A stretch of 38,961 nt of DNA from an uncultured delta proteobacterium (GCA_903892415.1 CAITIQ010000535.1:1-38961), one strand, 5' to 3'. Positions 16,001 through 22,768 are shown, counted from the stretch's first letter. The notes: generated by a model not told the origin, from the sequence alone. A program made the numbers and translations.

Positions 16001-18720
16001 GCATCCCAGCCTTTGGTAACCCCAGCCGCACGTTCGACGTCTTCAATGCAGCGCTCGTCACTCGGGGCGCTCTCAAACGCCGCGAGGTAACGTTCAAATG
16101 CGCGCTCCGGTTCCTTGAGTTTGCCCTCGTAAAGTCCAGCAACTTCCCTTAACAAGAGGAGCTTTTCTTCGCCGTCGACGTCGTGACTGAGCTTCACCTC
16201 AATCGCGGAGGCTAGGCCCTTTGCATTGTTGGCTTGCTGATAAATCGGAATCAGCGCCTCGGCCGCAGCGAGGTGCTTCGGGTCGAGCGAAAGGACCTTC
16301 TCGTAAGCGCGAGCGGCGCGGTCTAGCTTGCCCTTCTGGGTCACCCAGAGCTGCGCCGTTTTGACAAGAAGACCGATCTTGGCCTCGTCTTCGGTTTCTT
16401 TTGCTTCCTGCGCTTCGAGAAGTCGAATGAACTCGTCCCACTTGCCGCTGTCGGCATAGAAGACTTCGAGGTCATCCCACATTCCGAGCGCCAGATACTT
16501 CTTCTTGAGGGCCTCCTGCGCCGACCTATCGTTGGGATTGAGGGCCAGTAGCTTGCGCCAGGCCTCCACTGCTTTCCCATCGTCACCCAGACGCTCGCCG
16601 TAAAGCTGCCCCAGCTTCTTGTAGGTTGCCTCCTGCAATTGGGCGTCAGAGGTAATCTCGACTTGACGCTCAAGCACGTCTGCAAGCTTGCCGTACTCCT
16701 TGTTGCGCTCGTAAAGACTTGGCAGTGAGTTCAACGCCTCGACGTTGTCCGGATCGCCCGCAAGGACCTCTTCCCACAACTCGATGCAGACGTCGGGCTT
16801 CTTTACTCGTTCTGTCGCAAGACGAGCTATCTCCGCAAACTTCGAGCTACGGTCGTAGCCAACTGCGAGTGCACTCGCCTCCCGGCGCATCAGCCTGATG
16901 AGCTTCTCCCAATCCTTGCGCTTCTCATAGGTTGCGCGAAGGTGTTCGATAGCCAGTTCGTTGTTCTCGTCGAGCGCAAGTACGGCCTCGAAGCACTTGA
17001 CTGCCTCGGCAGCATTCGGGAACTTCGTCGTGTAGAGTTCGGCCGCTTCGAGGTAGGCCGCAACCTTTTCATTCGGATCCTCAAGACAATCCGCGAGCTC
17101 GACCAAAGTCTTCACATACTCGGTCATGCGCTTGGCAGCCTGCAGCTTCTCAAGCTTGAGCCGCAGCTCTTGCACCTTCGCCGGATCGGAGGCGCTCGTC
17201 TCCGCCGAAGAAGTCCTCTCAGGGCTTCGCGGAGCCGGTGCGACTGGCTCGACCGCGACTGGCTCGACCGCGACTGGCTCGATCGCGACTGGCTCGACCG
17301 CAACGCCAGGCATCTGACTGGACTCCGACGCCTCGATGACAGGCTCTACAGCAGATGCTGGTTGGTCTTGCTCTTCTTCTTGATCTTGGGAAGCCGCGAT
17401 TTCTCCATCGGTACCGCTTTCCAAGGCAACAGCGCCGTCGTCAACCGGGTCAGCTTCACCGCCGAGTTCCTCAGCCCCTGCGGCCTCAGCAAGTTCAACA
17501 CCCGCGAGCTCTTCTGGTGCAACAACAGAGGTTTCTTCGATCGAAGCGGAGAGCTCTGAGGCGGCATCTAGGTCGCCACCATTGAGATCGACCGCTTCCG
17601 AAACAGGCGCCGCAGCCTCACGGACGGACCCTCCGATTTGGAGTTCGAACAGGGGAATCGCGGGATGTTCTGGCGCGAGTTGAGCGAGCTTCTCGAACCA
17701 TGTTCGCGCCCGCAGCAAATTTCCCTGCTGCTTCCAAGCGGTAAGCCCAGCGGTGGCTACGGCAAACGCTGACGGTGCACTTGAACTCGCAGCTTTTTCG
17801 AGTAACCCGAGGGCCTGGTCCCAGTTCCCGTCGCGAACCCCGTAAAGCTCCTTTAGGAAGTGGAGCGCAGAATCCTTGGTCGGGTCCAGGGATACGGCCT
17901 CCTCGAAAAACGTAGCAGCGGTCTCCAATTGCTGGTGCCGAGTCGCCCAGCGCGAGCCAAACCGAAAACTTGCAACGGCTCGGGCCTTGGCGCTTTGGCG
18001 CTCAAGGAAGGCATGCTGCAACTCGACCAAATCCGCGCCTCGTTCAGAAGCGACCAACAACCCCTCGTACATCGCAGCGACCTGACGCTCGAGTGGCGAG
18101 GAGTCGTAGGCGCGCGCAAACAACTCCTCAGCAGATGCTGCGCCAAACCGACGAGCAATTCGTGCAGCGCGAAGGAAACTGCGATTCGCAGCACTGCCTG
18201 TTTGCTCCTCGGCCTCTTGAACGAGCGTGGCAACGAACGCTTGCCATGACTCTTCGCCAAGCTGCGTGTCTTCGAGGCCCGCCCGCGCGTCATCACTCGT
18301 GCCTTCGGAGGCGCCTAACGCCTTTGCGTACGTGGCTGCGGCACGCTCGTAGTCGCCTCCATCACAAAGAACGTCCGCCTGTTCGAGCAGCAGCGGAACC
18401 GCCTCCGCGCCGTGCGCAGAACGCAGCTCAATGTCCAAGAGCTTTTGGACCATCGCGGTCTTGCCGAGCTCCCAGTAAATACCCCTCGCCCGCTCGAGCG
18501 CTTCCAAGAGCGCAGGATTCAGTTTGAAGGCATCCTGAAAATGCTTGAGCGCCTTGACTCCCTGGAGGAAGCGTTCGTCAAGCACCCGTCCGATCTGCAA
18601 ATGAAGCCCTGCCTTCGCTTCTGCGTCGGAGGTGTTGGCTATCGCCCTTTCGAGCTCGTCCAACAACGTTTGCCAATCATGAACTGATTCGAGGAGACTC
18701 AGCCGCGCTGAAAGATCCAT
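7072..18720 (-). CDS. gltI: giant TPR protein, GltI/AgmK-like, with C-terminal M48-like fold
   Basis: About 3,882 residues from the ATG at 18720 (AAGG five bases upstream; an in-frame TTG at 18744 would add eight). Residues 1-360 are TPR-like; about 360-500 is an acidic Pro/Ala/Glu linker with a VEPVA tandem repeat; about 520-3590 is a continuous array with a period near 72 residues (two TPR-like hairpins; typical phrase YREVLELDP..AL.ALD.LY...GRW.DL), roughly forty units. About 3590-3882 is a separate C-terminal region resembling an M48 metallopeptidase whose HExxH site reads KHVAY. Length, repeat type and position after a GltG-like gene match M. xanthus GltI/AgmK (about 3,800 residues), a gliding-motility component. 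No signal peptide is evident, so cytoplasmic location is possible. Homology by domain and synteny only. Confidence 0.8.
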   Translation of the reverse strand: MDLSARLSLLESVHDWQTLLDELERAIANTSDAEAKAGLHLQIGRVLDERFLQGVKALKHFQDAFKLNPALLEALERARGIYWELGKTAMVQKLLDIELRSAHGAEAVPLLLEQADVLCDGGDYERAAATYAKALGASEGTSDDARAGLEDTQLGEESWQAFVATLVQEAEEQTGSAANRSFLRAARIARRFGAASAEELFARAYDSSPLERQVAAMYEGLLVASERGADLVELQHAFLERQSAKARAVASFRFGSRWATRHQQLETAATFFEEAVSLDPTKDSALHFLKELYGVRDGNWDQALGLLEKAASSSAPSAFAVATAGLTAWKQQGNLLRARTWFEKLAQLAPEHPAIPLFELQIGGSVREAAAPVSEAVDLNGGDLDAASELSASIEETSVVAPEELAGVELAEAAGAEELGGEADPVDDGAVALESGTDGEIAASQDQEEEQDQPASAVEPVIEASESSQMPGVAVEPVAIEPVAVEPVAVEPVAPAPRSPERTSSAETSASDPAKVQELRLKLEKLQAAKRMTEYVKTLVELADCLEDPNEKVAAYLEAAELYTTKFPNAAEAVKCFEAVLALDENNELAIEHLRATYEKRKDWEKLIRLMRREASALAVGYDRSSKFAEIARLATERVKKPDVCIELWEEVLAGDPDNVEALNSLPSLYERNKEYGKLADVLERQVEITSDAQLQEATYKKLGQLYGERLGDDGKAVEAWRKLLALNPNDRSAQEALKKKYLALGMWDDLEVFYADSGKWDEFIRLLEAQEAKETEDEAKIGLLVKTAQLWVTQKGKLDRAARAYEKVLSLDPKHLAAAEALIPIYQQANNAKGLASAIEVKLSHDVDGEEKLLLLREVAGLYEGKLKEPERAFERYLAAFESAPSDERCIEDVERAAGVTKGWDALVGAYHRAIERASENSEQVALRLRLGRVLTEETGEVEKALEQFRAVHESDPENADAISALERLYRQTSNHVELLGIYEKKRDLSSEPEARHAILASIAQLHVVELKNPRAGIDTYRQLLEESPQDPVALAALDGLYKDLEDWENYAEVLRARLELDNSEEQIVALKYRLGSALEKHLGDPAGALGNYREILFVDPANDPARAALETLLEHPELRAETASILQEIYEARGDWAKLIGSLEILATAEEDPSRRVGLLRKVARVAAQNLQDLPRAIEAQSRALRADPSDSETLAELEQLAEQASAWDDLERILSEVAEGLADPALARAYWMRLASIDERLSKVDVAAERYLRVLTIDPADGEALAAMDALYRRTERWEDLIGVYRRRIDLADAPQDREALYSQMASVYEDKLGRPEDAIAAYRGVLELEPTSVVALTALDGLYTRQGRWVDLAENLEAHLQLAESDEEQTRLMLRLGDLRETRMGQVETSIDIYREVLERDPANEAALGALERLGQSPEHELAISEILEPLYRQTGDWQRLIGVYEVQVRRSEDSTRRVELLHQIASLYEDSGNLSDHAFQSLSRALAEDPTSEETKAGLERIARAEGWYAELAKVFEDRAASALVGGDPNAAEEATAIGDPAVAVDLFTMAARIYENDLGAAEPAVLHYRKVLEIDAANLAAAESLERMFRGGERYAELSSVLQHKAEILENLSDKKGALFQAASIEEDVLDRPDDAVVCYRKILELDAEDVRAVDSLIKVHLARGEWPSLLAAYVQKADLVNDPAEKKSIFYQIGAVHERELKDVPQAIDTYNRILEIDPADLTALARLDALYQASENWAELLTVLQNQSELAADAEEGIRYQYRIAELYERRLADAPRAIELYRDLLSQMPDHEPTLTALEGIKDSGKDAHAAALVLEPVYDAAGDWARLVSALEVQVKHTEDVFGRIDLLHRIARLSEEMIGDHRAAFAVYARAVALDVTNEESLASFERLAMAVGSWPQVAQLYDGELSQLKAEQPERFVELALRLAQIFETQLEDVDNAIGRYRAVVDVEPENWTAITSLDRLLVMVERWSELVPVLAREAEIGPTPDDILNFKFRLGQVHETRLSDVPAAIQAYREVIAAAPEHVPTLEALEGLFAQGIHQLEIGEVLEPLYQSTGDWDKLTAVFEAELAQKTIREERLATYFRIAELHEERLISLDGALAVYIRSLKEFPSDEKTLDECERLGAASDGGWEALANAYADVLELHEDKVIQAAIGKRLARLFEEELGDISNAEKTYRYVLGIDPADVPALTELDRIYTSLEQWPELAQVIEQRIPATTDQMELTELHLRVGEVYEERLQDEAGVGQLDDATRVFRRVFDELDPANENAINALERIYSVRQQWPELKMVLDRQLEHASGDSAEADIRAKLANVLADKLNEPAKATDAWKRVLDLRGDDPEALHGLANLHERLGEWSELTEVLGRHFDIAEDDADRVSVLLRRARLFEGQLSRDDEALDDYHRVLDIEGDNLDALYAIAAIWRRRNDAAQLVETLDLTILRATEKLPPEHQIALFRELALTHQNVLAQSYEAVDAWRRLLAVDPRDFEAMSNLENLLRAEDRWEEVIEVKMGRAKALPTPEEQIREYLEVAALWEGAVQKADAATPAYEAVLALDPAHDQAFKALEKLHAAARRDEALIELFLARLDTREDTHDKTELLRKVAKVFDEGLDDKPQAFDALLTAFEMDVDDNETTKALEKVTQSTNKWPELVQQVNQWLTSEQVPARKITLCLRLAKWYEDLNRPEYAQPYYAQVHKLDPNNVAVLRQMANFLKRSGNFQQQGQMLQQALANAVTDTDRKEILTEMGEVLHLKMNETEQGLSFYRRALEVDPHYVPALEQLEKHAVERGNNVELVDILSAKAKGLAEPEQVAATKLRVGGIYESTLGQPEKAAQAYREVLDADASNVLAMRGLERVHQQLQQWPELVSVLEMQLDVVATERDRIEVLMKIAKIQEELFVKPDAAALRLEQVVEIDPNFEPALEGLARCYRQRRQWLDLNNTYDRHVNATSDRLKKVELWSAQAIVYSDELEDVDRAIDSYNNIVELDPQHIPSLDALAKLYEKQGETDRAIEHMTRVADLTTDGRQKVEMYHRIGRQLDEKLGDRMAAQDNYERALDLDGSHQPTLAALRTIAVDAADWDRAARYLDSEQLVTESPRLRAKLLVELGKMRQEMLGEQEQAMLAYELALQCDGDNEDAALPLMTEYVARSEWERAEPLAELLVKKAGKRDRHEQHSLQNNYGKILAARKNFPGALKAFQAAAQLDLTNQETIRGLAEVCFELQDWAGALTNYQKVLTSLEEHDTEQRAFVYFRLGAIKQAQGQPKQAISNFDKALQVEPSHQPTLEALVALYEGAKDWVQVCHYKRIILDNVYDGDVRFKTLVEIGDIWGDSGRGKSPNKAIEAYDEALGLRADDHVVLHKLLQVCTDAQQWERMNETLEAIAKLEPNKIKQSKYFFTIAQIWRDKLSDPDRAVEYFDQALELNPASLDAFERINKILTSQKNWNGLERAYRKMLHRLAQYPSAELGGQQKADVEFNLWHALGLIFRDRLKDPTQALGAFRKASSFRPEDKTEHTILSELYEESGQIDLAIAEYQALVRLDPVDVGPYRRLYALYLTKQSYDEAWCLAATLTFLKKAGDDERQFFEDYRPQALPQVTSRVDNNSWLKRVFPADENPRVGKVFEFIAPAAVRGRLEQMKAKNEIPVLDARFRQDPATSTVTFARTFGWAANVLGLPVPQLYVRSDVPGALSHVPVDPPSSLAGQTVLSRLTPQDLVFIVGKHVAYYRGEHYIRAIFQTVTELTVLFFAGIKLVAPDQPTPPDLSKQILETARSLAVYMQPVQLEGLKHAVRDFIQTDDAKANIKRWAQCAEIACMRAGFLLSGDLETALKVISAEQQMPGDLTPQEKLKELLVFSVSEDYFKLRAQLGLAIKVAAQ
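17240..17299 (-). repeat. four tandem 15-bp repeats inside the giant TPR gene
   Basis: The 15-base unit gcgactggctcgacc occurs four times in a row with one base change (the third copy has t for c). On the coding strand it encodes the five-residue repeat VEPVA with one Val-to-Ile change, in the flexible linker between the N-terminal TPRs and the main array. The unit length is a multiple of three, so copy-number change would lengthen or shorten the linker without a frameshift. Confidence 0.9.
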
Positions 18721-18787
18721 GGAGCCTTCGGCCTTCACCAGCAAAGTTCAGGTCCGCGATGCGAACCCGAATCCAAACCACTGCTGA

Positions 18788-18811
18788 CGGGGACCAGCGA
18801 GCTGGTCCCCG
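18788..18811 (-). terminator. perfect 11-bp hairpin before the giant TPR gene
   Basis: The inverted repeat CGGGGACCAGC / GCTGGTCCCCG with a two-base spacer lies between the stop of the TPR lipoprotein gene (18894) and the ATG at 18720. The stem is very stable, but the minus-strand transcript continues GTCAGCAG without a U-run. It may be an attenuating or processing element rather than a classical terminator. Confidence 0.4.
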
Positions 18812-18893
18812 CAATCCGACTCGTTAAAGCCGGCAACCAATTTCAACCTGAGGAAACCACCCGCTCGTCGTGCGTTCCGGATGGTTCCCACAA

Positions 18894-19847
18894 TCACTGA
18901 ACCGTCGCGTTGAGCTTGTTCGTGAGCGTTGATCGCGCTCCCTCACACTCCACTTCGTACTGTGCGGCCTTCTGGCCTTTGCAAACACGCAGAACGAAGC
19001 CCTTCAACATGTCGGTCGCCTCCTGTGTCTTCGGTGGCTGCGCGTTTGCGTAGGCAGCTCCCAACGAATACAGAATGAGCACGCCCTCGGGCCCTTCACC
19101 GGTGTTGATGGCCTTGGCGGCTTCAAGCTCTGCAATCACGCCAGCAGTGTCATTGCGAGATTGAAGTACCTGGCCCATGAGCACGTGAATGCCCCACATC
19201 AACTTGTCACCTGGCCCACCTCGAGTCTTGGCTTCCTTAAGCACCGTTTCGGCCTCTTTGAGGTAGCCGAGATTGATGTAGAGCTCCGCCAACGGACCGT
19301 AGTAGCGCAGGGCAGTCGGATCGTGTTGGATGGCCTTCGTGTAGTACTCGATGGCCTGCTGCTCATCATCAGTCCACATGTAGACGTTGCCTAACTGGTG
19401 GTAACAGTCAGCGTAGTTCTCATCCAACTCAATGCACTTGGTGTAGGGGGCCTTGGCCTCCTCATAAGCCCCAGCCTTGTCCTTGGGCTTGCCAGGCTTC
19501 TTCTTCGCTTGCATCTCAAGCGCATAGCCACGCTTCGCGTGGTACGTCGCCCACGTTCCATCGTCCTTCGTGCGCTCATCAGCGGTAATCGCTCCTTGAA
19601 GCGCCTCCGCCATCTTGGCCCAATCCTCTTTCTCTTCGTGGATCGTGGCGAGCTTGTACCAAATGGCGTGGCTCTCAGGATCTAGCCGCGTGGCATCCTC
19701 AAGCTTGGCGATCGCTCCATCCTTGTCGCCTTTGCGGAGCTTCTCCGCTTCGTTCGCGGCGAGAACGGCGTCCTGCCGGTTTCGATTGCAGGCCGACGTC
19801 ATGGTGCCAATGCAGGCGACGGCGACGAGCAGGTTGCAGAGCTTCAT
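18894..19847 (-). CDS. TPR lipoprotein in the Glt-like cluster
   Basis: A 317-residue predicted lipoprotein starting MKLCNLLVAVACIG, with Cys20 in MTSAC. From about residue 30 it is a TPR solenoid: AIAKLEDATRLDPESHAIWY, PYTKCIELDENYADCYHQLG, AIEYYTKAIQHDPTALRYYG, LAELYINLGYLKEAETVLKE. There is no enzymatic motif. The frame is open to 20087, but only the ATG at 19847 gives a signal peptide and lipobox. In M. xanthus the slot between gltG and gltI holds gltH, an outer-membrane barrel gene; here it holds this TPR lipoprotein, so it is either a GltE-type paralogue or an unrelated scaffold. A terminator upstream separates it from the GltG-like gene; transcription probably starts in the 373-bp gap. 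Confidence 0.8.
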   Translation of the reverse strand: MKLCNLLVAVACIGTMTSACNRNRQDAVLAANEAEKLRKGDKDGAIAKLEDATRLDPESHAIWYKLATIHEEKEDWAKMAEALQGAITADERTKDDGTWATYHAKRGYALEMQAKKKPGKPKDKAGAYEEAKAPYTKCIELDENYADCYHQLGNVYMWTDDEQQAIEYYTKAIQHDPTALRYYGPLAELYINLGYLKEAETVLKEAKTRGGPGDKLMWGIHVLMGQVLQSRNDTAGVIAELEAAKAINTGEGPEGVLILYSLGAAYANAQPPKTQEATDMLKGFVLRVCKGQKAAQYEVECEGARSTLTNKLNATVQ

Positions 19848-20220
19848 CGGAAGGGCTCTCACTTTCCTCAGATCGCAAGGCGTGCTTGCGAAGTAGTTCT
19901 CTCGATGGATGGTGCCCGAAGCGAAGGCAGCGTCGCCTCGTCGGGGGATGCGTTGTGGCACGAGGTGCAAGGAGCAACGTCGCGCGTCGAATAAGTGAAG
20001 CAGCAAGCGCCGCGAGAATAGGAGGCAAAGCGCAGTGAAGTCCAGGCCCGTTTTGGGGTTGCGATGGACCTGTTGCTCCATACCCACAATCCGAGCGCAC
20101 TATGAATTCCAAAGCTTGCCGCCGGGAACCTTTTCATGGGGTTCGCCTGCTCGGCGTGACGTACACAAACGAGAAAAGCCGAGAGGACTCTCGGCTCTTC
20201 TCAATCAGCAACTGCTTCGT
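19848..20220. other. 373-bp intergenic region between TPR lipoprotein and GltG-like genes
   Basis: It contains the terminator hairpin at 20177-20196 near its right end. I found no convincing minus-strand promoter, although one is expected for the downstream genes. Several frames are open on the minus strand; one of 89 codons (20137-19868) contains a CTSCH heme-binding-like motif and is discussed as a finding, not called as a gene. Confidence 0.6.
20173..20196 (-). terminator. rho-independent terminator after the GltG-like gene
   Basis: On the minus strand, 24 bases after the stop codon, AGCCGAGAG / CTCTCGGCT form a nine-base-pair stem with a two-base spacer, followed directly by TTTTCTCGTTTG. 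Stem plus U-rich tail fits intrinsic termination and separates the GltF-GltG unit from the TPR lipoprotein and giant genes. Confidence 0.7.
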
Positions 20221-22287
20221 TCAGCCGCCAGGCGAGAACATGATCGGGTACGAGACCTTCACCACGCCACCCTCAGGCTGCGGAAACGACAGACCCCGGA
20301 AAGCACCAGCTACGCAGCTGATGACACCCGAATCAGGAAGGTCACCACCACCGCCAACGCTGCCAACAGCGCCGTCACGACCAATCACGAAGCTCACGCT
20401 CACACGGCCCGTGAGGTTCGGATTATTCCGAAGCCCCTGCTCGTAGCAAAGCCGAAACCGACCAAAGTTTTGACGCACAATACGCTGGATGACCTCAGGC
20501 GGAAGCCGACCGCTTACGCTGGTCGCGCCCATACGCACCGACGGCGGCTTCGTCCGGTGGGAGCCACCCAACCGACCGTTACCGTTGCCAATGCCCTGAC
20601 CCGTTCCCGTACCCGCACCATGACCGATAGTGCCGATGTTTCCGAGCCCGATGCCTTCACCGCGGCCGCCACCACCCTCGCCGATGCCGGATAACCCAAG
20701 ACCGCCGGCGCCGTAGGCGTCACCAATCTCGTCACCCCACATGTTTCCACGGGCCGAGAGCGCGTCGGTTCCGCTCGAGTCATCACGACCCCAAGGCGCC
20801 GTAGGAGCGTCCGGATCACCACCTGCTCCAGAGTTGAGCAAGCCGATCATGCCGAACTCTTGGGCGTCACGAAGCGCCGCCTGACGAGCAATGTGCGGAT
20901 CCGGATTGTCAGCGGGACCCTTGACCGCAAACCGCTTGTTGGTCGCAGAACTCGTCGGGTTACCCATGGAACCCTCCTCGCCCTTCGCTCGCGTTCCCGT
21001 GCCACCCTCTTTGTTGTCGGCGTTCGTTTCGGTGACCTGCTCGGTCTCCTTCTCCTCGAGTTCCTTCTCCGCCGCGGCGTTAAGCATCTGCTGCAGCAGA
21101 TATTGCTGGTCAGCGGACATCTCGCCGTCCTCAGTATTGGTAAGCGGCGGCATGAAGAGAAACATCGCCGTCAACAACCCGCCGTGGATCGCCCCTGAAA
21201 GGCCAAAGAACGCTAGTGGTGCAAGGGCGAGTGCTACGTGTCCAGCGACCTTGCGACCTGCATTCACAGCCGAGACCTGGAAGGTCAGGCCGTTGTCGAG
21301 CACGACCTTCGCTTTCGCGTTCATCGGCAATTGCATCTGGTGAGCGCCAGAGAGCTCTGCGCAGGGCTGAGTGCGACCGTTTGCAACGGCGTCCTGAAGA
21401 CTCATTACCTGACCACCGATTTCGATGGTCCCAGTGCAGCGCGGGAGAATCACAACTGAGACTCCACCTGCGTTTGCGAGAACAATCGGCGCACGCGTCG
21501 TTCCAAGTTTCTCAGCAGGTACGAAGTAGTCGCAGCGGACATTGCTACGATCCTCTTCGCCAACGTAGAACGAGCGAGGAGGCGACAGATGAGCCACGTG
21601 TAGAATCGACTGATCCCACATCACCATCACCTCGACGGCTGAGGCATGGCTCTCAACCTCCTCAGCGAGCACAGGCGGACCAGCCTTGATCATCGAGTAG
21701 GTATAGGAACCCTCTGGCGCATCGGAGGGCACCTCATCCACGGGCGCTGGAGCGGCAAAAGCGGTCGACGCTCCGAACGGATCGCCAAACGGATTGGCAG
21801 CAGCAGCGGCAGGAGCCCCAAACGGATTGGCGTCGCCGAAAGGCGAGGCTGGCGCACCGAAGGGAGACGCACCACCGAACGGTGCCGCCCCGCCGAACGG
21901 ATTCGTGGCTGCAGGAGCCGGTTGGGAGGGCGGAGGAGCAGAAGCCGGAGCAGCAGCAGCAACCGCCACCGCTTCCGCGCGCTCGAGCACGATCTTGGTT
22001 CCGCCGATTTGAATCTGATCGCCTACGCCAACCTTGCACTTGTTGACTCTCGTGCCGTTCACGAGAGTGCCGGGCTCATTGCCTAGATCAATCAGGGTGA
22101 TGTCGTCGGCACCAGCTCCGACCTCAATCACTGCGTGCATTCGCGACGCCAATTCGTCCTCGACGCGAAGATGACTCTTCGCGTCTTTGCCGATCTTGAC
22201 AATGTCCTGGTTTACCGTCTCGCGGCGCACAAGCGCCTCGTTTTGGTAGAGCCCGAACGTGAGCGCGATTTTCTGCTTCCCTTCCAT
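20221..22287 (-). CDS. gltG: FHA / AgmX-PglI C-terminal domain protein, GltG (PglI)-like
   Basis: 688 residues from the ATG at 22287, chosen because AGGAAGG stands eight bases upstream; an in-frame TTG at 22323 would add 12. Domain order: FHA at about 8-103 (VKIGKDAKSHL, SRMHAVIEV with Ser48-Arg49 and the NG pair at 77-78, the phosphothreonine-contacting signature); a linker with seven PFG motifs (129-173); a central domain (about 190-345); one membrane segment (about 350-379); an acidic then Gly-rich periplasmic stretch; and a TonB-like AgmX/PglI C-terminal domain at about 593-686 (PPEVIQRIVRQNFGRFRLCY, ending YPIMFSPG). This is the architecture of M. xanthus GltG/PglI and of NfsG: an inner-membrane protein linking cytoplasm and envelope. 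It follows the GltF-like gene by 171 bp. Confidence 0.88.
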   Translation of the reverse strand: MEGKQKIALTFGLYQNEALVRRETVNQDIVKIGKDAKSHLRVEDELASRMHAVIEVGAGADDITLIDLGNEPGTLVNGTRVNKCKVGVGDQIQIGGTKIVLERAEAVAVAAAAPASAPPPSQPAPAATNPFGGAAPFGGASPFGAPASPFGDANPFGAPAAAAANPFGDPFGASTAFAAPAPVDEVPSDAPEGSYTYSMIKAGPPVLAEEVESHASAVEVMVMWDQSILHVAHLSPPRSFYVGEEDRSNVRCDYFVPAEKLGTTRAPIVLANAGGVSVVILPRCTGTIEIGGQVMSLQDAVANGRTQPCAELSGAHQMQLPMNAKAKVVLDNGLTFQVSAVNAGRKVAGHVALALAPLAFFGLSGAIHGGLLTAMFLFMPPLTNTEDGEMSADQQYLLQQMLNAAAEKELEEKETEQVTETNADNKEGGTGTRAKGEEGSMGNPTSSATNKRFAVKGPADNPDPHIARQAALRDAQEFGMIGLLNSGAGGDPDAPTAPWGRDDSSGTDALSARGNMWGDEIGDAYGAGGLGLSGIGEGGGGRGEGIGLGNIGTIGHGAGTGTGQGIGNGNGRLGGSHRTKPPSVRMGATSVSGRLPPEVIQRIVRQNFGRFRLCYEQGLRNNPNLTGRVSVSFVIGRDGAVGSVGGGGDLPDSGVISCVAGAFRGLSFPQPEGGVVKVSYPIMFSPGG

Positions 22288-22390
22288 TTCCTTTGCCTTC
22301 CTAACTGGAGCCTGATCGTTCAATCAATCACTCGCGATACACCGCGCAAACCGTTACTCGACCGAGGATCAAGGCTCGCCCCGTGGGGGA

Positions 22391-22408
22391 GAACTCCTCA
22401 AGGAGTTC
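22391..22408. repeat. hairpin between the GltF-like and GltG-like genes
   Basis: A perfect inverted repeat GAACTCCT-CA-AGGAGTTC lies in the 171-bp gap. On the minus strand no U-run follows, so it is not an obvious terminator. The direct repeat ccaatatcg occurs twice just to its right (about 22425-22446). Confidence 0.5.
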
Positions 22409-22458
22409 AAAATGAATCGGCTCCAATATCGAGGTAGAGCCAATATCGTTCGCCAAGA

Positions 22459-22734
22459 TCAGAGGTTTTCGACCGACTTCAACATCTCATTCACAAACGA
22501 AGTCCGGGGGCGAATCAACGTCGTGCGGACCGGGCCAGGACGAACGCGAATCGTAGCGTCGTTCGGACCAAAACCACCGGCGTTGAGCGGGTCATCGGTG
22601 AACTCGTAGCCGTAGCCACCGCCTTCACCGTCCGATGACCGCGTCTCTTCTTGCGCGAACACTGTCGCGCTCGAGAAGAGACTCACACCTAGAACCAATG
22701 CCGTTGCTGCAAACTTCAGGGCCGACCGACTCAT
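22459..22734 (-). CDS. gltF: small secreted protein in GltF position
   Basis: A 91-residue protein starting MSRSALKFAATALVLGVS, with a clean signal peptide cut after VFA-Q (about residue 28). The mature part is about 63 residues: an acidic Gly-rich start, DDPLNAGGFG, then a basic segment VRPGPVRTTLIRPRTSFV and the end EMLKSVENL. I see no enzymatic motif. It sits between the GltE-like and GltG-like genes, exactly where the small GltF protein is encoded in M. xanthus, and the symbol rests on that position and size. The ATG at 22734 has a strong ribosome site (GGAGG, five bases away); a frame extension to 22758 lacks one. It appears to have its own promoter (22832-22861). Confidence 0.75.
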   Translation of the reverse strand: MSRSALKFAATALVLGVSLFSSATVFAQEETRSSDGEGGGYGYEFTDDPLNAGGFGPNDATIRVRPGPVRTTLIRPRTSFVNEMLKSVENL

Positions 22735-22746
22735 CTCACCCTCCGC

Positions 22747-22768
22747 ACTCACAACCAATCTTGTGAGT
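22747..22768. promoter_or_regulatory. inverted repeat just ahead of the GltF-like ribosome binding site
   Basis: ACTCACAA-CCAATC-TTGTGAGT is a perfect 8-bp inverted repeat with a six-base loop. In the minus-strand leader it ends a few bases before GGAGG. It could be an RNA hairpin modulating translation or mRNA stability, or a protein operator about 60 bp downstream of the predicted transcription start. Confidence 0.45.

Noticed and set aside
17240..17299. Possible CRISPR-like repeat
   Set aside because: The 15-bp units are directly abutting without spacers and lie in a coding linker, so they are a simple tandem repeat.
19921..19990. TGGCAC..TGCA as a sigma-54 promoter
   Set aside because: The spacing between GG and GC is two bases short and it points away from the neighbouring minus-strand gene.
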